From positions 496,001-560,000 of the forward strand of contig NW_011887295.1 of the NCBI RefSeq assembly GCF_000151315.2: a DNA stretch of 64,000 nucleotides, read 5' to 3'. Shown here piece after piece: positions 58,299 to 64,000 of this stretch; position 1 is the stretch's first letter, and every line of letters starts with the position of its first letter. A program made the position numbers and the translations under genes. Origin of the DNA: Capsaspora owczarzaki ATCC 30864. Its lineage: Eukaryota > Opisthokonta > Filasterea. A model generated the notes under the pieces. It ran no database searches. It saw nothing but the letters and a program-made list of their open reading frames with translations, and had not been told where the DNA came from.

Positions 58299-60963
58299 AT
58301 GTTCACCCAGCGTCCCTCCACCTCCACCTACCGCCACCGGACCTCGCCCCATCGTCAGATGTATGGCAAGCCCCACCGCGAGTCCACTTTCCGGAACGCC
58401 GACGCGCAGATTCGCAGTGCTGGAAGCGCGCCGACGCGGCACGACGAAACAAGCTGGCGCGACCCAGCTTTTCGGGCGGATCCAGGGTCGGCTTTCCACT
58501 CCCCGCTTCAAAATAGTAAAGCAACCACCACGCTTGGCTACTCGTCTCTGGCAGGCGAACGGCGTGGATCGCGTACGCATCCGGGTTGCTTCCCTCAAAG
58601 AAGAACGCTATCGCTCGATTTGGAAGCACGCCGCGTGCCATCTGTTCCGCCGCTGTTCCCCCAGGCGCGCTCCGAGGATGAGCAGTCCATGGATTCCGAG
58701 TCTGAGGACGATCAAGATGCATCGAACGGCGCGTCGGACCCGTCTAGCTCCAGCGAGTCCCAGGACCACCACGAAACCGAGCTAGACCAACGAGTCATTC
58801 GCCTAGTCGGTCTGGCCTACGCCGTCACGGAGACAGACATTGTTGAGTTTTTCTCAGGTATGTGAGATGATGGTGGTGATGATGAGCATGCACAGGGCTG
58901 CAGTCCATGTGCCATGGGATGTTATGATCAGAGATCCTTCCACGAAGATACGAGTAATGGGTTGATGATGAGAGTGATGATAGGGAAACAAGAGACTTCA
59001 CTTATACAAAGCGACGAGTGAACACACTCCAAATACAGATACACATCAATCCATAACATGGGACGGGATGTGGCCGAGGGGGGGCGGGATGCCGACAAAA
59101 AACACAAAACCAAAAGCAAAATCCTTCCTTTTTTGGAGTTTGAAGGCGTTTGACAGCTGAAGTCGTATGACTTTGAGTGTATTTTTATCATTTCTTTCAG
59201 TCGTTTGAAGCACAACAATAAGCAAAGTGAGCGTCTGCTAACCAAATTGCGTTTCGTTTGTTATTTGTCGCTTCTGCTGCTCGATTTTCAACAGACATCC
59301 CGGTCAAACAAGTGGTTGTGGTGCAGCGCCGCTCCGAGATGCATCACTCTGGCGTTGCGTACGCCGAGCTCGTGAGCGCAAACGATATTGCTGCGGCCTT
59401 GCAAATGCATCACCGGTTTCTCAAAGGCCGGTAGGTTGATTTCCTCTTCCAAACAATAGTTGTTTGACGTTGCTTGGACACCCACTCATTCCATTGCACA
59501 AAAATCACCAGGTACGTGGAAATCTATCCGAGCGAGCATGAGCACTTGGTCAAAGCTCTCGAGCACAACGAGTCTGTCAAAGCCTACGCGGCTCGCAAGC
59601 GAGAATCGGCCGCAAACGCAACAGCACCATCCTCCGAGTCAACAATGCAATCGATGCGTGGCTGCTCTCCGCCGTTTGTCCGTCCCGCCACATCCTACGA
59701 ATCGACTCCGTCGAGAGTCCCCGAGATCGCATCTCCTCCGGCTGTCCCGAGTGGTGCCAGCATTCCGCGAATGGCCGCGCTAACCACATTCCAACCGCGG
59801 TCCCGTTCTCCCCCGGCGGCGCAGGCACCTTTGCTGCCTCGGCCCTCTGCCCTCACTCAGTCGATCTACAGCACACCGATGCCCAGCCATCAGCAGCCCG
59901 TGGAGTTTGAGACCACACCGTCAGCTGTGCCTCGCGGGTTCCAGGGCCCCAACAGCAAGGCCGCGGGCTTGTTCCCGACGCCATCGTCTGCCCCGCACCA
60001 CGGCCACTTGCATGTTCAAGAAGGGATGCTGCCGTTCAATAGCAAGGCTACGATGCAGGCTTTGCCGCAACCGCCGTCGCCCACCGCTATGTCGTGGCGA
60101 GTTGGCAAACACGGCAGTCAGGAGGGTGCCGAACGCGGCCTCGACATGTTCTCCACGAACAACTGGTCGAGCAAGCCTGATCGCGTTTCGCCAGTTGCGT
60201 TCCCCCAGTCGATGCACGGCGGCCTTCCCCACGTTCCGGAAGGACTGCACGCACACCAGCCTGCTGCAAGCTGGAACGACCACGGGTTTGAAGAGTTGAT
60301 GTCGGCCTTTCGCGCCCCAAACGCATTCTCCATGCAAAAGTTCCAACAGGAGCAGCCAAAGCAACATCAGTCGCAGCCAAAACAGCCAATGCAGCCGATG
60401 CATCCGTTGCCTCTTGAGGGCTACTCACAGGTGGCGCCAGTACCGCTGTCGTATACAATGCCTGCGCCTCAGGTACTGCCTGCAGTCACGAGCACAATCC
60501 ACCTGCAGGCCGGACGGGTGGAGCAAAACGAAGCTCCGGCACCTCAGCTGCCACCGATGACGACGGAAGGCGTATGCACAGACTGGTGTGTGTACCTTGC
60601 CGACGTGCCTGCCGACGCCCCGCTGTCCTCAATCTGGAAGGTCTTTGTCGAGCTGGGACTCACACCGTGTGGCGTCGCCGTCACGGTTGTGCAACAGCCG
60701 CAGCACTCGTCTCTGTTTTCTAGCAAGCCGGTGGGCCCTGCCTCTTCGAGGTTTGGCAGGGTGTACTTTACATCTTCTCACGCCGCTGCTGGTGCTCGCA
60801 GCCACACGAAGCTCTGGATTCGTAAGTGATTAGGAACCCTTTTTTTTTGTAATTGTATGTCTCGTTTACGTTTGTTAGTGAGTGAAATCTGACCATGTTT
60901 GCCTTTACTCGATCCATTCTCGCAGAATCTCCATCTGGCGGTGGATATGTGTTTCTGCATTGA
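58299..60963 (+). CDS. hnRNP F/H-like (quasi-RRM) RNA-binding protein
   Basis: Exons 58299-58857, 59295-59430, 59512-60821 and 60926-60963 give 680 residues. After a disordered, Arg/Ser-rich then acidic head (DSESEDDQDASNGASD), an RRM of the hnRNP F/H type spans exons 1-3: VIRLVGLAYAVTETDIVEFF, DIPVKQVVVVQRRSEMHHSG, VAYAELVSANDIAAALQMHH and RYVEIYPSE. The IYPSE end is typical of this group, which binds G-rich RNA and controls splicing. A long Pro/Gln/Ser-rich middle follows, then a second, degenerate RRM-like unit (WCVYLADVPADAPLSSIWKV to FGRVYFTSSHAAAGARSH). The last 12 residues, GGGYVFLH at the end, come from a 38-nt terminal exon. The first intron (437 nt) is the longest. Confidence 0.82.
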
Positions 60964-61218
60964 TTTTTGTTTTCTTGTTTGTTTTCATTTATCTTGTGAG
61001 AGTTGTTTGAGCGACCTTGGTGTGATGGCTTTGTTTGGCTGTGATTGCGACGGTCTGGTTGTGGAGTTTGGCCCGTCAAGAGAACGCGGGTGTGGTCAAG
61101 TGCAGATCGACATGCAGTGTGTTGAATACAATGTGTTGAAAATCCAAAATCGAAAAAACCCAAAGCACAACGAACAGTCGAACTCAAACCAACAACGCTA
61201 ACGCTTGGGGGGTTTTTT

Positions 61219-63944
61219 CTACTCTTGGATGGGGGTCGGAATGCCCATCTCGGCCAACACGACCTTCATGGTTTCCAACAGCTCGGTCATGTGGTTGGGG
61301 AAGAGACGACCGATGGAGCCGACACGGAAGCAATCGGCCTTGGTGACCTTGCCTGGGTAGATGACGTAGCCCTTGGCGCTGAGCGTGCTGTAGAACTTTT
61401 CAAAGTCAAACTTGGCATGCTTGGGGAAGTGGAAGGAGGTGATAATGTAGCCTTCGTGCGAGTTGTCGAGGAGCTCGCGGAAGCCGAGCTCGGCCATGCC
61501 CTTGCGGAGAATGGCGCGGTTGAGCTGGTAGCGGGCAGCACGGGCCTCGACGCCGCCCTCGATTTCGAGCTCGCGGAGGGCTTGGCGGAAGGAGAGGATG
61601 GAGTGTGTGGCCGGGGTGAAGCGGAACTGGCCGGTCTGCTCCATGTAGGCGTTCTGGTCTTGCAAGTCGAGCGAGAGCGAGCGCGAGTTGCCCTTGCACT
61701 TGTCGAGGGCCGATCGGCGGGCGATCGCATACGAGAAGCCGGGGGTGCCTTCGATGCACTTGTTGGCCGAGCTGACGAGGAAGTCAATGTTGGCCTCCTC
61801 CATGTTGATCGGGATGCCACCAAAGCTGCTCATCGCGTCGACAAAGTAGGTGGCGTTGGGGAGGTGCTTGCGCACGAGCGCGCCAACCTCGGAGATGGGG
61901 TTGATGATGCCCGAGCTGGTTTCGCTGTGGACGATGGCAACGGTGGTGACGTCGGGGTTGGCCTTGAGCAGCTTTTCGACCTCTGCGAGCGGGGCCTTTT
62001 CGGTTTCGGGGAACTCGAACATGATGACTGGGATGTCGAGGTAGTTTGCCATCTTGTTCATGCGGTAGCCATACGCGCCGTTTGCGAGCACGAGGAACTT
62101 GCCGCCCTTGCGTGGGAGGGCGGTCTGGATGACGGCCTCCACTGCGAACGAGCCCGAGCCCTGGATGAGGACGGACGTAAAGTCCTTGGTGGAGACGCCA
62201 GCGAGCTGGACGAGCTGGGTACGAATGTCCTTGACCGTGTCCATGAAGAGGCGATCGCGCGAGCCCAGATCGCGCAGGGCGGCCTGCTTTGTGGTGAGCG
62301 AGACGCCCAGCGGTCCCGGAGTGAAGAGCGGCTTGTCCTTGGCCAGCTCAAAGCCCAGGAACTTTGCCGGGAAGTTTGCGGCGGCCTCGGCGTCGGTGGG
62401 GATGCCTGCAATGCGATCGGCCAAGACGGTGTGCTTTGCGGAGGTTCCTGCAGCATCAGCGGCAGCGAGTATTTCGACCATTGTGTTTCAGGGTAGTAGT
62501 AAAAGTATACAAATAGTAGTAATAGGAAATAGTAAATAAGGAAGAGTGAGGTTGTGTGGTGTGATTATCAAAAAAAGCAGCGTGACAAAACAAACCCAAC
62601 AAAAAGGGAAGTGACAAATGTCAGGTGAGGGATCAAAACACAAGGTCAATAATGTGAGAGAGAGAGTGAGAGAGAGAGGGCGTTGCATTGTGGGAGATTG
62701 ATGATGAAGCGAGAGATTGAGAAGAGAGAGAAGAGAGAGAAGAGAGAGACTGAAAAAGTGCTGGGTTGTCGGAACTGGGAATCAAAGATGGACAACACAG
62801 CTGACAAAACGGTAAATCGACAACGAGGTCAGTCCTTGTGTTGTTATTGGTTGAGGAGCGGGAGGAGGGGGGGGGGAGAAACTTGCGTGTCAATGATGAT
62901 GATGGGGTGCTTCGTTGGATGATGCGGATGATGTGGAAAGTGATTCAAGTTGAAGCGGATTGCCGCAAAAAAAAAAAGAGAAGAACGAGGTCAACACAAA
63001 AGCCGCAACACATTCAAAGGCATTGGAAACGAAAGGGAAGATGAGATCGAAGGAGATGGGATTGAAGGAAGGAGATGGGATGGAAGAGTGATGGATGGAA
63101 GTGATCCGGAGTGAACGAGGAGCGCATGAGCCACAGAGGCAGCCATCAGCCATCAGCCATCAGCCATCAGCCACAAGATCAAGAACGACCGCAACTGACC
63201 ACTTGCAATGCTCGCACCATGTGTGGATGAGTGAGTGAAATGTGAGAGAGTGGCGAGTGTGTGTGAGTATGCTTTGGTTGCTGCTCTCGATCAGTTCCGG
63301 CAGCAGCGATGGATGCTTGAATCATGATCAGAGCTATGGTTGTGTTGTTTTGTACATGTTGTGGAATCGTTGAAAATGGATCATTGCATGGTGCTTCCGT
63401 TTTGTGAATGCTTCTCTATTGCATCGAAGCTCCAATGCAAACCTCATTCACACGAGCCAACTCCTCCCTCAGAGTGCGCCTGGCTCTCCCTGCCTGGCTC
63501 TCCCTGCCGTGTTTTGACAATCCATGCCACTGAGGCCACATTACAGCGGTTCCCCTGCATTTGCGAGCAAAGAGCGTGTTCGGCGCGTCAAACTCCATAT
63601 TCTCGCACGTACTCTCGTACTCTCACACTCTTCACTCACTCTGACTCGATTCCTTGACGAGCGTCTGATCTCAAGCAAGCGACTGAGCGACCAGAGTGAA
63701 CAACGCAGGCCCATTCGCCGTCGGGGGAAATGAGTGGGATGGATCGCTCGCCCAGCTCCACAACAACCAAAATGCTATGGATGGGTGAAGAGAGGGGCTG
63801 ATGGGGACGCTCACCTGATTTAGCAGCAGCAACAGCAACAGCAGCACCGCGAGCAGAGAATGCGCGGGTCGCAGTGGTGGACGCGATCGCAGTCGCTGTA
63901 GTCGTGGCACTGGCGGCAGCGCGAGAGGCAATTCGACCGAGCAT
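61219..63944 (-). CDS. 2-aminoethylphosphonate-pyruvate transaminase (PhnW-like), probably with mitochondrial first exon
   Basis: The main body (62481-61219) is one open exon of 420 codons. It carries PLFTPGPLGVSLTTKQAALR, GSGSFAVEAVIQT, HSETSSGIINPISE, YFVDAMSSFGGIP, the PLP-lysine motif SSANKCIEGTPGFSYAIARR, RFTPATHSILSFRQAL and GYVIYPGKVTKADCFRVGSI, which fit PhnW rather than serine-glyoxylate transaminase. The enzyme interconverts 2-aminoethylphosphonate and phosphonoacetaldehyde. Upstream, 63944-63815 encodes MLGRIASRAAASATTTATAI then TRAFSARG, a strong presequence, ending TCAG|GTGAGC in phase 1. A good acceptor (GATGCTGCAG) inside the body at 62448 restores the frame (KSGTSAKH), giving 452 residues over a 1367-nt intron. 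Two forms, mitochondrial and cytosolic (ATG 62481), are therefore plausible. The splice is inferred. Confidence 0.85.
62448..63814 (-). other. Putative first intron of the PhnW-like gene, repeat-rich
   Basis: Contains a GA-repeat block (62650-62760), a G-run near 62866-62877, an A-run at 62966-62977, and five GCCATCA units (63140-63172). No exon other than the flanking ones was recognised on either strand. Confidence 0.5.
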
Positions 63945-64000
63945 TGTTTGGATTCGTCTGAGAAACGGGGAGAGAGGGGGGAGAGGTAAATTAAAGAAGT

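Noticed and set aside
61225-62496. 423-codon plus-strand frame opposite PhnW
   Set aside because: A mirror of a GC-rich coding sequence. It has no recognisable motif, while the minus strand shows all PhnW motifs.
63140-63172. GCCATCA units as a CRISPR-like repeat
   Set aside because: A seven-base microsatellite without spacers, in eukaryotic intron DNA.

Overview
This is a gene-dense nuclear segment from a unicellular eukaryote. Coding DNA is GC-rich, and most genes are split by short GT-AG introns (about 58-150 nt), often with one longer first intron. Intergenic and intron DNA is full of poly-A/poly-T runs. A protein kinase D-like protein (a family of animals and their unicellular relatives), a fungal-type CHO2 phosphatidylethanolamine methyltransferase, cyclin C, SEC12/PREB, NRDE2 and FANCM together suggest an opisthokont, perhaps a unicellular holozoan such as a filasterean (Capsaspora-like). 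That placement is inference; no rRNA or species marker is present.

Layout, left to right: the 5' part of a protein kinase D-like gene (-, runs off the left edge); a secreted/lysosomal S28 serine peptidase (+); a PA-TM-RING ubiquitin ligase (-); an SPX domain fused to a NagD-like HAD phosphatase (-); SEC12/PREB (+); HEMK2-type methyltransferase (+); NRDE2 (+); ribosomal protein uS4/RPS9 (-); 2.1 kb of homopolymer-rich DNA with a doubtful small gene; a membrane-anchored P-loop ATPase (+); V-ATPase subunit D (-), with an apparent one-base frameshift; a CHO2-type methyltransferase ending in an acyl-carrier-like domain (+); an EF-hand/CorA magnesium transporter (-).

From 35.8 to 51.0 kb, two near-identical 2.4-kb units lie in inverted orientation. 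Each carries a two-exon P-loop NTPase/nuclease-like gene of the Crinkler/RHS type. The spacer holds a LYR-motif mitochondrial protein (+), a COX7A-like subunit (+) and a FANCM/Mph1-type helicase (-). The right part holds cyclin C (+), DUS3-type tRNA dihydrouridine synthase with two CCCH fingers (-), proline iminopeptidase (+), an hnRNP F/H-like RNA-binding protein (+) and 2-aminoethylphosphonate-pyruvate transaminase (-), whose likely first exon 1.4 kb upstream encodes a mitochondrial presequence.

No operon logic applies; most genes are housekeeping. The unusual content is two apparently new domain fusions (SPX-HAD and CHO2-carrier protein), the inverted effector-like gene pair whose copies differ sharply in one 161-nt patch, and a possible mitochondrial form of a phosphonate enzyme. 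Exon borders were placed by hand from GT-AG sites, reading-frame phase and family conservation. The few that do not fit are flagged.
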